A DNA stretch of 64,000 bases from Rehmannia glutinosa (lineage: Eukaryota > Streptophyta > Magnoliopsida > Lamiales > Orobanchaceae). The position numbers and the translations under genes were made by a program. The notes beneath the pieces are model-generated. The model did no database searches, was not told where the DNA came from, and saw nothing but the letters and a program-made list of their open reading frames with translations. Below, in pieces: positions 1 to 10,983 of the stretch (positions are counted from its first letter, which is position 1; each line of letters starts with the position of its first letter). The stretch is from positions 31,720,317 through 31,784,316 of the forward strand of contig CM071931.1 in NCBI GenBank assembly GCA_016081115.2. The letters run 5' to 3'.

Positions 1-249
1 ATGCATTTCTTTCCATTTTTGACTATTTTGATAGACTCTTCTGATCAAATAAACTAAACTCTATTAAACCAAGTTCATTGTTTAGCTCTTGAAATCTTGA
101 TTCACATAAAGGCTTTGTGAATATATTAGCTAACTACTTTTTAGTTGACACATATTCCAGCTTGATGTCCTCCATTTCAACATGGTCTTTAATAAAGAGA
201 CATCTGACATCTATATGCTTGGTTAACCCTCTATTGTCTTTGTTATCTA
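1..249 (-). pseudogene. Ty1/copia RNase H, C-terminal fragment (family B)
   Basis: On the minus strand this reads as the end of a copia RNase H domain: KHIDVR, then FIKDHVEMEDIKLEYVST, an in-frame stop, then LANIFTKPL. The expected family motif is QLADIFTKPL, so the Gln codon appears to have become TAG. RNase H would remove RNA from the RNA-DNA hybrid during reverse transcription in the virus-like particle. The domain resumes near 1729 after an inserted LTR-like block, so this is one broken gene of an element whose 3' LTR lies outside the window. A 17-bp direct repeat (208-224 and 250-266) duplicates the codons for TKHIDV. Identity as copia RNase H is firm; the gene is dead. Confidence 0.85.
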
Positions 250-265
250 ACATCTATATGCTTGG

Positions 266-1728
266 TGGATAAAATTAGTTTTGGGGCAAGAAATGTCAAA
301 AAGTAATTTCGTGCAGCTATGACAGTCGTCGTATTTTGGATATAACTTCTCCATCGAAAGTCCAATTGACCTGATTCCCATACCATTAGAAAGATAAGAG
401 AGTTCTACAATATGTATTTCTACTAAATGCAAATGAAGATGTTTGGATGGGTTAAAATCATGTGCAAGTGGAAATAATGTGTTGAAATTTTGGAAATGAT
501 ACGTCTTAATATTTTGGCCATAACTCTCTCTAGAAAATTAATATTGAGGTCATTCAAGTGGCTATGGAAAGCTAAGACAAAGCAACAATTCATATGAAGG
601 ATCTAAGAGCCGATGTTGATGTTTTGAAGGTGCGCTTCCGTGCACAATATCTTGATTGATTCTTGCGGGCCGGAGGCGGTGTGGTTGCATGCGTTGGTAG
701 TGTGCGATCATGCGTTGGTGATATTTTGACCAAGTTACGTGATTTTTCTTCCCTTTTTGAGTTATCCCACCTTATATAAGATTCTAGGCTTATAAATAAG
801 ATTTAGGGAGCCCATATTTTCATATGCTTTTACTTCTTATCACTTTTAAACCAGTTGTTTTTGTTATTTTCTCTTTCATACAACATTGGGGATTGCTTGT
901 TTTCCACCGAAGATATTTTGCGAATTGATCAATGTGTATTATTTTTTTCGTCTTTCTTATCTGATTTCAATTATTTGGTGATTACTATTATTGCATGATG
1001 ATGTTTATGATTGTTTTCTTCCTTCCAATTGAATTGATGATTCCATCTACAAGCATGAACTAACCTCTTTGTTCTAAGATTAGGATGCATTGATTCGAAC
1101 GAATAAGCATGAATATTAATTGATTGATTATCCCTTGCCTTGTTGAATTGATTTGATTTATGATTATTTTCAAGCCAAATATTAATTTATCCTTAGTTAA
1201 TAATCGAGATCGAGAGAAGATATTGTTACCGGATTGAATTCAGTAAGGGGTTAGATATGAATCAACAATGTATTATCTAACTTAGTTAATTGATTGGGTA
1301 AATTAGATCTATCTAGATTTAAACTGTGAATACGAAAGTTATCATATCTAGGCATTGTTTAAATCTATTTTCTTAATTATTTAATCGCATGATCAATTAA
1401 TTGGTATTCTGCTTGTGAGTTTGATGAGTCAATTCTGAAATCCTAAATGTTTTATCCATATCATTTTACTGGGTTTAATTATGTTTAAGTTTTAATTGGC
1501 CTTTTAGTTATTTTTCTTTAGATAATTAAAATCTTACAAATATGATTTAGAGTGTTTAGAATTTATTTTCTGTCTTTTGTGATACACCATAATTATTTGT
1601 CGGGTAAGTCTTCCTTGAGAGACAACTTGTGGTTAACTTACTGCCATACGATTGATCTCGTTCTCTTGCGAGTATCGTTAGGATTTCATAGGTGTTTAGC
1701 GATTGAAAGACATAATCCCTTAGTTGTT
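266..1728 (+). mobile_element. Probable solo LTR of a Tat-type Ty3/gypsy element inserted in RNase H
   Basis: This non-coding block separates the two halves of the family B RNase H. Its layout is that of long Tat/Retand LTRs: a TATA-like TTATATAA near 772-779, then a long AT-rich leader with phrases such as GATCGAGAGAAG, and a terminal segment around 1605-1690 (CTTGAGAGACAACTTGTGG) like the one seen just upstream of gypsy LTR ends. No gag or pol is present and no second copy exists in the window. I could not identify a clean TSD, and both ends are approximate. It could instead be a partial element rather than a solo LTR. Confidence 0.45.
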
Positions 1729-2990
1729 ACCTCATCCATAAGACTTGTGCACAACAACTTCCTGCAACTATGTACTCTGTCTCAAATGTATGTAGCGATT
1801 GAGTTTTGCTTCTTGACGAACTAAGAAACCAGTCTATTTCCAAGCAGCTGACAAGTACCAGATATACTCTTCATGTCAACTCTACATCCAGCATAATTTG
1901 AATCTAAGTAACCCATAAACTTGAAGCCTCATTCTTTAGGATACCATAATCCAACTTCTTGGCTTCCTTTCAGATACCTCAAAATCTTCTTGGTTGCAGT
2001 CATGTGACTTTTCTTTGGGGCATATTGAAATCTGGCAAATATACATATTGTAAATGTAATGTCTACTTTTCTGGCTGTCAAATAGAGCAATGATCTAATA
2101 AGTGTTCTATACCTTGTTTAGTCCACTTGTTTTCCTTGAGCATCAAGATCAATTTTGACAGGTGACTTCTCTTCCATGTCAAATTTCTTCACTAAATCTC
2201 TTGTGTACTTGGTTTGGATGATGAAGATTCCATCCTTCATTTGCTTCACTTGAAGTCTTAGGAAGAAGGTTAATTCTCTCGTCATACTCATCTCAAATTT
2301 TCCTTGCACGAGCTTTGAGAATTTGTCATGCAACTCTTTGTTTGTGGATCCCAATATAATGTCAACCATATAAATAAGTACTGGCAGAATAATCTCTCCA
2401 TCTTGGATTTTAAATAAGGTTATGTCAACCTTTTCTTTTGTGAAACCATTGTCTATAAGGAATTGAGACAATGTATCATATCAAGCTTTCGGAGCCTGCT
2501 TCAATCCATAAAGTGCCTTTTTCACCTTGTACACTTTATCTCCAATAGTCTTCTACTCAAATCCTGGAGGTTGCCAACATATACTTCTTCCTCCAATAAT
2601 CTGTTTAGAAATGCACACTTCATATCCATTTGATATACTATGAAGTTTTTGTGAGCAGCATAGGCAAGAAACATTCTTATTGCTTCAAGCTTGCAATTGG
2701 AGCAAATGTTTCATCAAAATCTATACCCCCTTTTTCTTGACAATACCCTTTGGCTACCAATCTTGCTTTATTTCTGATAACAATTCATTCTTCATTTATC
2801 TTGTTTCTGACTACCCACTTTGTTCCAATGACATTCTGGTGAGTAAGTCTTTGAACCAATTCCCATCTTTGTTCCTTTCAAACTAATTTAACTTTTTTTG
2901 CATGGATAAGATCTAGTGTGCGCTTCTAGAGCTTCTAACATATCTTTTGGTTCAATGTCAAAAATGAAACAAGCAAACATGGCTCCATTT
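1729..2990 (-). pseudogene. Ty1/copia reverse transcriptase and N-terminal RNase H (family B)
   Basis: The minus strand resumes RNase H at 1729 with YIVAGSCCAQVLWM and continues upstream into the connection and RT palm/thumb. Between 2118 and 2471 the peptide includes TKEKVDITLF, then a degenerate catalytic box YMVDIILGSTN where copia RTs have YVDDIIFGSTN, then KLVQGKFEMSM and LQVKQMKDGIFIIQTKYTRD. Around 2490-2510 the YGLKQAPKAW motif is still readable in another frame. The second catalytic Asp of YVDD is lost and there are several frameshifts, so this RT cannot work. The order RT then RNase H is the copia order. Confidence 0.85.
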
Positions 2991-4522
2991 TGAGTTCTTG
3001 ATCATGTTCTTACTCATTCTCTTAAATTTCCAATGATTAACTCAGGTGGATGGTTTCTCAGCCATCTCACATCAGGTTGGAGTAAGTCTGCTGGATTTAT
3101 TTGGTTACCAGCTAAGTTGTCTTGAGCAACTTCTTCCTGACATCTGTATTTAGCTGTAACTTCTCCAGATCTCTCTGAGATTCAGCTAACTCATCCTCAT
3201 CTAGGTCGAGTATTCTGAGAGTTGTCTCAGTATAAGGACTCTTCTGAACATTTGGTTGATTCATCTTTTCAGCTAACTCATCAATGTCTTCTACATTGAC
3301 ATTGGTTCATCAAATAAAATATGAATTGACTTTTTTGTGACCATAGTTCTTTTGTTCAACACTCTACAAGCCTTACTTTCAGATGAGTAACCAAGAAATA
3401 TTTCGTCATCTTCTTTAGCATCAAAGACTTTCACATTATCCTTTCCATTGTTGTGAATAAAGAACTTGCTTCCAAAGATTTGGAAGTATCCAACATTTGG
3501 CTTTCTTCCTATCCAAATTTCATAGGGGGTTTTGGACAGGTCTATTGATCATGCATCGATTTTGAGTATAGTAATATGTGTTGATGGCTTCAGCCCAAAA
3601 TCTCTTAGGCAGCCCGACTTCTGCTAACATGGTTCTAGTAGCTTCCTTAAGTGTTTTGTTTGTTCTTTTCGCTACTTCATTCTATTGTGGAGTCCTTGCA
3701 GCTGATAAGTCATGATCAATCCCATTCTTTACACAATATTGAGTTATAATCCCATTGACAAACTCAGTTCCTCTATCTGATCTTATCTTGATAATGGATT
3801 GGCTCTTCACATTTTGAACTATTTCCATCAATCGAGGTGGATTTTGTAGGGTTTACTTCTTTTTTACACATAAAAATTGTCCATGTGTATCTTGAATAAT
3901 CATCCACAACCACTAAGGTATATTTATTTCCACTTATACTTGTTGGCTCAACTGGACCAAACAAATCCATGTGAAATAAATGCAAAATCCTTGTTGATGA
4001 AGGATTTGTCTTTTCCTTGAATAACGATTTGATATGTTTTCCTTTATGACAAGCATCACAAATACTTTACTTTTTATGCACATAATCTGGTCTTCAACCA
4101 GATGGCTTCTTGCAAGCGTATTGATTGTCTTGAAATTCTGATGACTTAGCTTCTTATGCCACAACCAACTTGCTTCAATTGTGCTCTTAGCTAGCAAACA
4201 TGTGCTTGGAGTGACTAGTCTACAACATATATATTCTTCTTTTTGATTCCAGATAGCACAATCTTATTGGTTTCTGCATCCTTGATTTGACATACTCCCA
4301 TATTGAAACCAACATTGTAGCTTTTGTCATAGAGTTGGCTGATGCTTAGCAGATTGAAGTTTCAGCCTTTGACATATGCAACATCCATGATATCCAAGCC
4401 ATATTGATTGACTGAACTAGTACCTTTGATTTCCGCTGGAGCTTCATTTCCTCTAAATATGAATTTTTCTCATTTTTCCTCTTTGAAATTTGTCAGATTT
4501 ACTCTATTTCCAGTCATGTGTC
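2991..4522 (-). pseudogene. Ty1/copia integrase, GAG-pre-integrase and protease start (family B)
   Basis: Reading leftward from 4522 the minus strand gives the end of the protease motif (CSRHMTG, of which only the part after RH is here), a GPR domain (SWLWHKKLSHQNFKTINTLA around 4110-4190), then integrase (HLFHMDLFGPVEPTSISGNKY around 3910-3985, VVVDDYSRYTW, then RSDRGTEF-like residues near 3770). Integrase would insert the cDNA into chromosomes. Many frame changes break it, and 3000-3330 only weakly resembles the integrase-RT linker. At 4523 the gene is cut by a Tat element. The other side of the same motif begins at 21183. Confidence 0.85.
4518..4522. repeat. Target site duplication GTGTC, left copy
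   Basis: GTGTC lies directly before the TG of the Tat 5' LTR. The same five bases follow the CA of the 3' LTR at 21178-21182. Removing the element restores the family B protease codons (CAC ATG), which confirms both ends of the insertion. Confidence 0.92.
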
Positions 4523-6024
4523 TGATGTGTGTAAAATATACGTGTATTTTGGGGTTTAAAATGATATATATTTAATGCATTTGCACGTATATTTACTATG
4601 TTTTACTTGGTTTCCTTAAAAGGGCATGATATTGCATATTCTTGTAATTCTTACAGGAAACGGAGCCTTAAAATGAAGAAATATCAGTTGGAATGCCCGG
4701 CTAAGATTGACGAATACAAAGAGAATATCAAAACGACGGAAAAATGGACAAAAATACTTCACACGACCGGACCGTGTGGAAGTGCCGGTGTGAAAATCAC
4801 AAAACCGTGTGGAGTTGGATAGAAAACAGGGGACGGAGTAGGCCCACACGGCCAGACCGTGTGGTAAAAGGAAGCCCATCGCACCAGCAGCCCGTGCAGA
4901 CTCACACGCCTTTGTGAACAAGGCCTCAGACCAACATCACACGGCCGTGTGGTGCCACACGGCCGTATGGGAGTCTGTTTTGACGCGTTTTTCAGTGTTT
5001 GCTTCCAATTCCAACTCTACAAGTGATCTCTCCAAGCATCTATGAAAGAGATTCGAGGCTTGCACGAAAATATGTCACTTCATACAGAGAAAACACATCA
5101 AATAACATAGGAACGAAAGAATCGAAAGGCTTCTGAGAGCAAAAGGCTAGGTCGCGAAGAACACCACAAGGCTTTCGCATCAAGGGAGCACAAGAGCTTC
5201 AAGGGCTTGGAAGGATAATTCATCCTGACAAGATGGAGTTTTCTTTCTATGTCTAAAAACTCTTGTTTGTGCTTAAACGATGCCGTAATATTGATTCGAA
5301 TTTGTCTATAAGTTTGTAATCAATGTTTGGCATATCTTTCGGATCTTAGGGGCACAATCGAAACTGTTGATTTATGTTAAATATTATTATTTGTTTTCCT
5401 AATTAATTCATGCATTCTATTTTATGAATTCGAGTACTTATTTATAATTGCTTTTTATCTGATCAATAATTTGCATGTCATACTTCTAGTCCATAATCCG
5501 GGAGGTGAGTTCTAGTAAGACGAAAATCGAATTCAGACATAAATAGGGTAATGTATCGGGAAACTACTTCTATTTGTGGGGATTACTTCAATTCAAAGAT
5601 CTTTTGGGAGTTAATAATAGTTGTGATGGATCGGGAGACCTCAATTATTACTAATCTACTGTTTATGTGCACAATAAACTATTTTAGGAATTGAACCCAT
5701 AGAATTGCATGAATTGGTTTTAAAAACTCTAATTGCATTTAATATTGAAGAAACATATTGAGATTATGTGCCTAAGGTTGCTCCTATAGATGGTGAAAAT
5801 ACTTGTGGGGTTCGAAAATTTATTTTTATTTTCTTTCTTTTATTTTCGATTTTCTTAGTTAAAATTACTTGATTTTCGGTCGCTTCAATAAAATTGCAAT
5901 ACGATGTTATTATAGCCTAAGTGTTTCGAGATTCAATCCCTGAGGAATACGACCTTGTTTGCCATTATTCTATAAACTACACTGTACACTTGCAGTTGTA
6001 TTGACCAAATATTTTTGGCGAACA
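4523..6024 (+). repeat. 5' LTR of the Tat element
   Basis: It begins TGATGTGTGTAAAATATA and ends TTTTTGGCGAACA, and it matches 19638-21177 over its whole length with scattered substitutions and small indels. A cluster of CACACGGCCGTGTG-type palindromes lies at about 4770-4975. The TATA box of the 3' copy (TATAAAAG) is altered here to TATGAAAG near 5041, so this copy may no longer be a good promoter. The U5-like tail (5870-6024) contains the usual block ending in a TACACTTGCAG phrase. Confidence 0.92.
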
Positions 6025-6293
6025 AGTTTTTGATGCATTGCCGGGGATTGATTAGATTCTACTTAGATATAGTAATAAGTAGTTCAATCTTAATTGAAGC
6101 ATATTTTTATTTTTGTTTAAATTTTTTGAAATAAACAAAATTATTTTATATTTTTTATTATTTTATTCGATTCTAACATTGTTTTTGTTAAGTGCAGATA
6201 GTGCATGATCACATGTTCCAGATCGACTCAGCCAATACCCATTGATTTGAAAATGAAAAGACAACTGAGCAACTAAGGAAAAGAGCTAAAGCA
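6025..6293 (+). promoter_or_regulatory. Tat leader with probable primer-binding site
   Basis: Directly after the LTR, TTTTTGATGCATTGCCGGGG (6028-6047) resembles the TGGCGCCGTTGCCGGGGA primer-binding region of Athila/Tat elements, but with changes at its start. The rest is an AT-rich untranslated leader up to the gag ATG at 6294. Priming tRNA is not certain because of the substitutions. Confidence 0.6.
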
Positions 6294-7303
6294 ATGGCGG
6301 ATAGGACTAATCCGAACGCAGTGGATAACAAAAATAATGAGGAGCACCCACCAGGGGCCGGCGTCCAGGACAGAATTGTGGAAAGGTCCGCAAGAAAGGC
6401 AGTTAGGGACTACTTCCAGCCGGAGGTAAGTCAAACTTATGGGGGTGTGGCCCGTCTGCCGATCAATGCAAATAATTTTGAACTAAAACCGGCATTGATC
6501 CAGATGGTGTCACAAAACCAGTTTAGGGGTAGAGCCATTGAAGATCCGAACGCGCATCTAGCGCACTTTTTAGAAATTTGCTATACTGTTAAAATGAATG
6601 GTGTTTCTAAGGTTATCATTCGATGCCACCTATTCGTATTCTCTCTACACAATAAGTCTAAGGGATGGTTATGCTCTTTAACACCACCAACCACAAATTG
6701 GGCAGAACTAAGTCAACGATTCCTAGCCAAATACTTCCCCCCAGTAAGACGCTGCAACTAAAATGTGAAATCGCCCAGTTTAGGCAATTAGATGTTGAGC
6801 CACTGTATGAAGCATGGAATATATTCCAGGAATTGTTAAGGAAGTTCCCTTAACACGGATATCCCGACTACCAACAAGTTCAGTACTTCTGTAATGTTTA
6901 AGTGGCAACACAAGAACAATTATAGATGTTACATCTGGAGGTGCACTACTAGGAAAATATCCTGAGGATGCACTAGAATTATTAGAGGAGATGGTGAACA
7001 ACAGTTACCAATGGCCATCCGAGAGGTCGACTGTCCGATGAGTGGCAGAAGTTCAGGATGAGAAGGTCGCCATGCTCACAGAACAGGTATCCGTGCTGAA
7101 TATGAAACTGGATGTGATGCAGCAAGTGACTCCAAGAGATCCTGCTATTGTTGAAGAGGAAGCAAACTTTGTGGGCCAACAAAGAAACTTCAACAATAAT
7201 TACAGAAATAATCAAATACCCAACTACTACCATCCAGGGTTGCGAAGCCATGAAATTTTCTCTTATGCTAACAATAAAAATGTTTTGCAGCCACCTCAGG
7301 GAT
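6294..7303 (+). pseudogene. Tat/Athila-type Gag, N-terminal and central part
   Basis: From ATG 6294 the protein starts MADRTNPNAVDNKNNEE, then has a Gag core: FELKPALIQMV, a FLEICYTVKMNGVS segment, SLHNKSKGWLCSL and FLAKYFPP. This is the 'retrotransposon gag' domain of plant Ty3/gypsy Tat and Athila elements, which forms the particle shell. A frameshift near 6745 moves the continuation (KTLQLKCEIAQF, EPLYEAWNIFQELLRKFP) to another frame, and a stop follows at 6850. Later frames keep ELLEEMVNNSYQWPSER and an Asn-rich FNNNYRNN stretch. Gag is then interrupted at QGYN (7303-7308) by copia A1. The rest of the gene lies inverted at 12345-12719. Confidence 0.85.
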
Positions 7304-7308
7304 ATAAC
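7304..7308 (+). repeat. Target site duplication ATAAC of copia A1 (left copy)
   Basis: ATAAC directly precedes the TG of the A1 LTR. The partner is found as GTTAT at 12720-12724, directly before the other A1 LTR. It is therefore in reverse orientation, which is expected only if that side of the element was inverted after insertion. Confidence 0.85.
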
Positions 7309-8596
7309 TGTTAGTCCAAGTGGCTACGATAATCTAGAGGGCGGTGAATAGATTATGCCGATTTTTCACAAATCGCCCTCTTTTTCGAATGAACAAGTAA
7401 ATGACAAGAATGTAAATGCGGAAATTAAACAACACTCGATGATTTATAGAGAAAGGGATTTCGGTATAAAATTTCAAAAAGAAAAAAAGATTTTATTAAC
7501 AATTACCACAATTGTTACAACACCACCTTTGAAGATTACCACAATCTTCTTACAACACCTTCAAGGAGATTACCACAATCTTCCTTCACCACCTATGAAG
7601 ATTACCACAATCTTCAACACCTAAAATCACCCAAGTGTGTTCTCACCACAAGATCACTAACAAGGATATCTTGTTTTGGATGATAGAAAAGAATTCAAGA
7701 TTACAACTCAATAAATGAAGTATACAAATTTTAAGTGCAAGTGTAATCAAGAATAAAAAGCCTAGACCTCAAGATTGTGCAAGTGCAAGAATATAGACTT
7801 ATTACAACAAGAATATGAAATATGAAAGCTTGGAGAATTTTGCAGATTTCTTTTTGTTTTGATTGCTTGTGTTGTTATATCTTGTGTCTTCAAATCATCC
7901 TCTATTTATAGGAGAGTTTTCATAGACATAGGCTCCTTCTTCTTCACTTTTGTCTACAAAAAGAGGATCACAAGATGTAGAAATATTGTACAAAAATCAA
8001 AAGCAAATCTTGCTGATATGGAGTTCAAACGGCACAATTTTTGCTGTCAAAAAATACACAGGGCGATCGGTCACCCTATAGAAAATTTTGAACGTTAGAC
8101 AGAATTAGTGCGATCCAGGTACCGTTCAGAGGGGGGTCGACCGGTCAAGGGGGTGCGACCGGTCGGCCCTGCCCTAGACCGGTCCCCCTCCTTCATTTTT
8201 CAACTCCAGTACGTTCTGTTTCAAGTTTTTCATTCTTCAGGTACCGGTCGACCTTTTGCTCGACCGGTCGACCTCCAACTTGAAATGTTGTCCGATTTTT
8301 ATCAATAATAAACTTCAAAAAATACTCCAAAAAATTAGTAAAAATATTTTAAATCAATTGGGAGTATTTGGACAACTTTTATAAACATTGTTTTGGTATA
8401 AAAACTCATTTAAACAAAATCATCAAAACTATTGTCCAATTTTTATCGAATAATAAACTCTAAGAAATACTCCAAAAATTAGTAAAAATATTTTAAATAA
8501 TTTAGGAGTTTTGGACAACTTTTATAAACATTGTTTTGGTATAAAAACTCATTTAAACAAAATCATCAAAATCTTGATAAAAATATTTATCTAACA
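7309..8596 (-). repeat. 3' LTR of A1 (family A LTR, minus orientation)
   Basis: It reads on the minus strand from TGTTAGATAAATATTTT to CCACTTGGACTAACA and matches 12725-14033 in inverse orientation, as well as the family copies at 46997, 51053 and 58081. Internal marks are a short-hairpin array (about 7500-7625), a TATA box (CTATAAATAGAGG on the minus strand, around 7898-7911), CGACCGGTCG-type palindromes (8113-8275), and repeated TTGGAGTATTTTT-like phrases at 8290-8560. It is bounded on the right by the polypurine tract. Confidence 0.9.
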
Positions 8597-9857
8597 AACT
8601 CCCCCGTTTTGATGATTACAAACCAAAATAATTTTAGGAAGTCGATTTTAAAAACGAAACATATTTTCCGGCCTAAAGCATCAATCCATTACAAGCAAGA
8701 TTTACCATAAGTAAAACACACAAGTATTAGGAGCAAATATTTTTCAAAATATTTTTTCACAAGCTCCCCCTATCAATATTCATATCAAGAACAAATATAA
8801 AAGCAACCAACTAAAAGCTAAAAGCTTAGCTTTTACAAAACAAGCTTGAATTATTTGAGCATAGAAGCTCCCCCTGTCACAAAATATCATTAGTCAAGCA
8901 TAAAAGTCCACAATACATCAAATGGACTAAGTAATATTCACAGCTTTTGGCTTTTGAGAGCCCTAGCTTATAGCTTTTCTTGCAAGCTTATTTTCGCTTC
9001 TTTGAGCATATGAGCGTTTTTCCTGTTTCTCCACCTTTGGAATCATCAAAAGAGTGTTAGCACGATAAAAACATCATACAATTATATCAAAGTGCGCAAT
9101 TTTATCGATTTATCGAGCATTTTGAAAATAGAAGCTTAAATTCCAAATAAAAAGGAAAAGATTAATCATTTGATTTGCAAAAGCTCATTTGATTGATAAA
9201 ACATGATCTCAATAAATATATAAGACATTTGAAAGCAAATGAGTCATGTAAATGTTGAAATTTTCTTTGAGACAATTTATCGAACACGTTGTGGGCGTTA
9301 AAAATGGAAGAAGTTGTATAAGGCCCTTGTAAATGTAATCAAGCCAAAATTTTCAACACCAAATCAATTCAAACAACATTCATACAACAATAATTAACGA
9401 GCTCATCACAATCATATGGAAATAGCATCAAGAATATTTCAAATAAGGCAAAAACTCAAGGGTTCAACCCAATTGAGCTAAGGGAGTAGAATTCTTACCA
9501 TTATATCGGTAAAGATGAGCAATGATGATGATAAACGAGCCTAATGAAGTCCAAAATATAAAATGTATGCAAGAAAACAAATTTGAAATGAAGTTTGTGT
9601 GCAATTGGCGAAGGGGACGAAAAATGACCAAAATGAGTTAAAATGGCTAAGTATGAAGACAGGACCGTTTTTAACCAAAAATAGGCAGTGGGCGTCTGGT
9701 CGACGGTGTGGGCAACCGGTCGAGGTGATGTCCGATCGGTTGCCCTCACCCCACTCAGCCCACTGTCTGGTTTTGTTTTTCAAAATCAGAATTTTCAACC
9801 AAAAATCCGATTTTTCGCCCCTAAGTTTTAAAAACGTGCAAAATGCAAGCGTAAACC
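8597..9857 (-). promoter_or_regulatory. A1 3' non-coding region with several polypurine tracts
   Basis: There are 1.26 kb between the RNase H stop and the 3' LTR, with no ORF of interest. On the minus strand it carries a GGGGGAG tract next to the LTR (8597-8605), two more AGGGGGAGCTT tracts (8761-8771 and 8864-8874) and a weaker GGTGGAGAAACAGG (about 9022-9036). Multiplied polypurine tracts upstream of the 3' LTR are a described trait of the Sirevirus genus, and the proximal tract would prime plus-strand DNA. The same tracts recur in A3 and A4. Near 9690-9750 there is another cluster of CGACCGGTCG-like sites. Confidence 0.7.
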
Positions 9858-10508
9858 TCATTCAATATGCATTATGCCTAACCGAGCTCGTATAGATGCA
9901 AAAGTCTTGGAAGATAGCAGTTTTGTAAAAATATCCGCCAATTGATCTTGAGATGGTACGAAAGATATCTCAATTTTTCGTTTAGAAACACAATCCCTTA
10001 GAAAATGATATTGAATCTCAATATGTTTAGTACGGTTATGATGAACCGGGTTTTGAGCAATATTTATAGCATATATGTTATCACAAAAGATAGGAACACT
10101 TTCAAAAGAACATTTGTAATCCGCTAAAGTTTGTTTCATCCAAAGCAATTGAGTACAACAAAAAGCCGCGGAAATATATTCGGCTTCGGCCGTTGAAAGT
10201 GAAACACAATTTTGTTTCTTTGAAAACCAAGAAACTAGGCAATCACTTAGAAATTGACATGATCCGGAAGTACTTTTACGATCATCAATATTTCCCGCAT
10301 AATCTGAATCACTATAACCTTTAAGAGAAAAAATTTCATTCTTTGGATAAAATAAACCATATTGAATAGTGCCTTTCAAATATCGAAAAATCCTTTTAAC
10401 GGCACTCATATGAGATTCTTTGGGATTGCTTTGAAAATGAGCACATAGGCATACGACATGAAGAATATCCGGTCTACTTGTGGTTAAATAAAGTAAACTA
10501 CCAATCAT
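9858..10508 (-). pseudogene. A1 RNase H domain (nearly intact reading frame)
   Basis: One open frame of 216 codons covers the RT connection end and the whole RNase H. It starts MIGSLLYLTTSRPDI, followed by GYSDSDYAGNIDDRKSTSG (first catalytic Asp region), VSLSTAEAEYISAAFCCTQ (Glu), FCDNIYAINIAQNPVHHNRT (Asp), and ends QLADIFTKLLSSKTF. The acidic RNase H residues are visible. It degrades genomic RNA during reverse transcription. It is joined to the upstream RT by a frameshift near 10505, so pol as a whole is not continuous. This is the best preserved enzyme domain of family A in the window. Confidence 0.88.
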
Positions 10509-10983
10509 ACTTTGGATTCATCAACCGGCTTGCCTTTTTTATCTTTGTCAATCTTGACGTTTGTTGCCATTGGGGTAGAGACGGTTCTTCCTTTTTCAAT
10601 GCCAAACTTCTTCAAAAGCTCCTTTGTATATTTTGATTGTGAAATATAAATTCCTTCTTGGCATTGCTTAATTTGAAGTCCAATGAAGAAGTTGAGCTCC
10701 CCCATATGCTCATTTAAAATTCACCTTGCATTAACTTAGAAAATTTCTTGCACAAGGATTCATTAGTAGCACCAAAAATAATATCATCAACATAAATTTG
10801 CACTAATAAGCAATCTTGCCCTTTTTCAAAAACAAAGAGAGTAGTATCAACTTTACCTCTTGTAAAACCATTTTGCAAGAGAAAAGAGCTAAGTCTATCA
10901 TACCATGCACGGGGTGCTTGTTTGAAACCATACAAGGCCTTTTTAAGTTTATAAACATCATTAGGCCTACCCCGGAGGTTGTT
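10505..10983 (-). pseudogene. A1 reverse transcriptase, palm and thumb
   Basis: Two frames cover this stretch. The upstream one has MYGFKQAPRAWYDRLSSFL, VDTTLFVFEKGQDCLLVQI and the intact catalytic box YVDDIIFGATN. The next has MGELNFFIGLQIKQCQEG and YISQSKYTKELLKKFG. These are standard Ty1/copia RT landmarks in the right order. RT copies the element RNA into cDNA in the virus-like particle. Frameshifts near 10710 and 10950-10980 break it, although the active-site aspartates remain. Confidence 0.88.

Noticed and set aside
7480..7625. CRISPR-like regular repeats
   Set aside because: The units are short hairpins without unique spacers, sit inside LTRs and recur in each family copy. The genome is a plant one.
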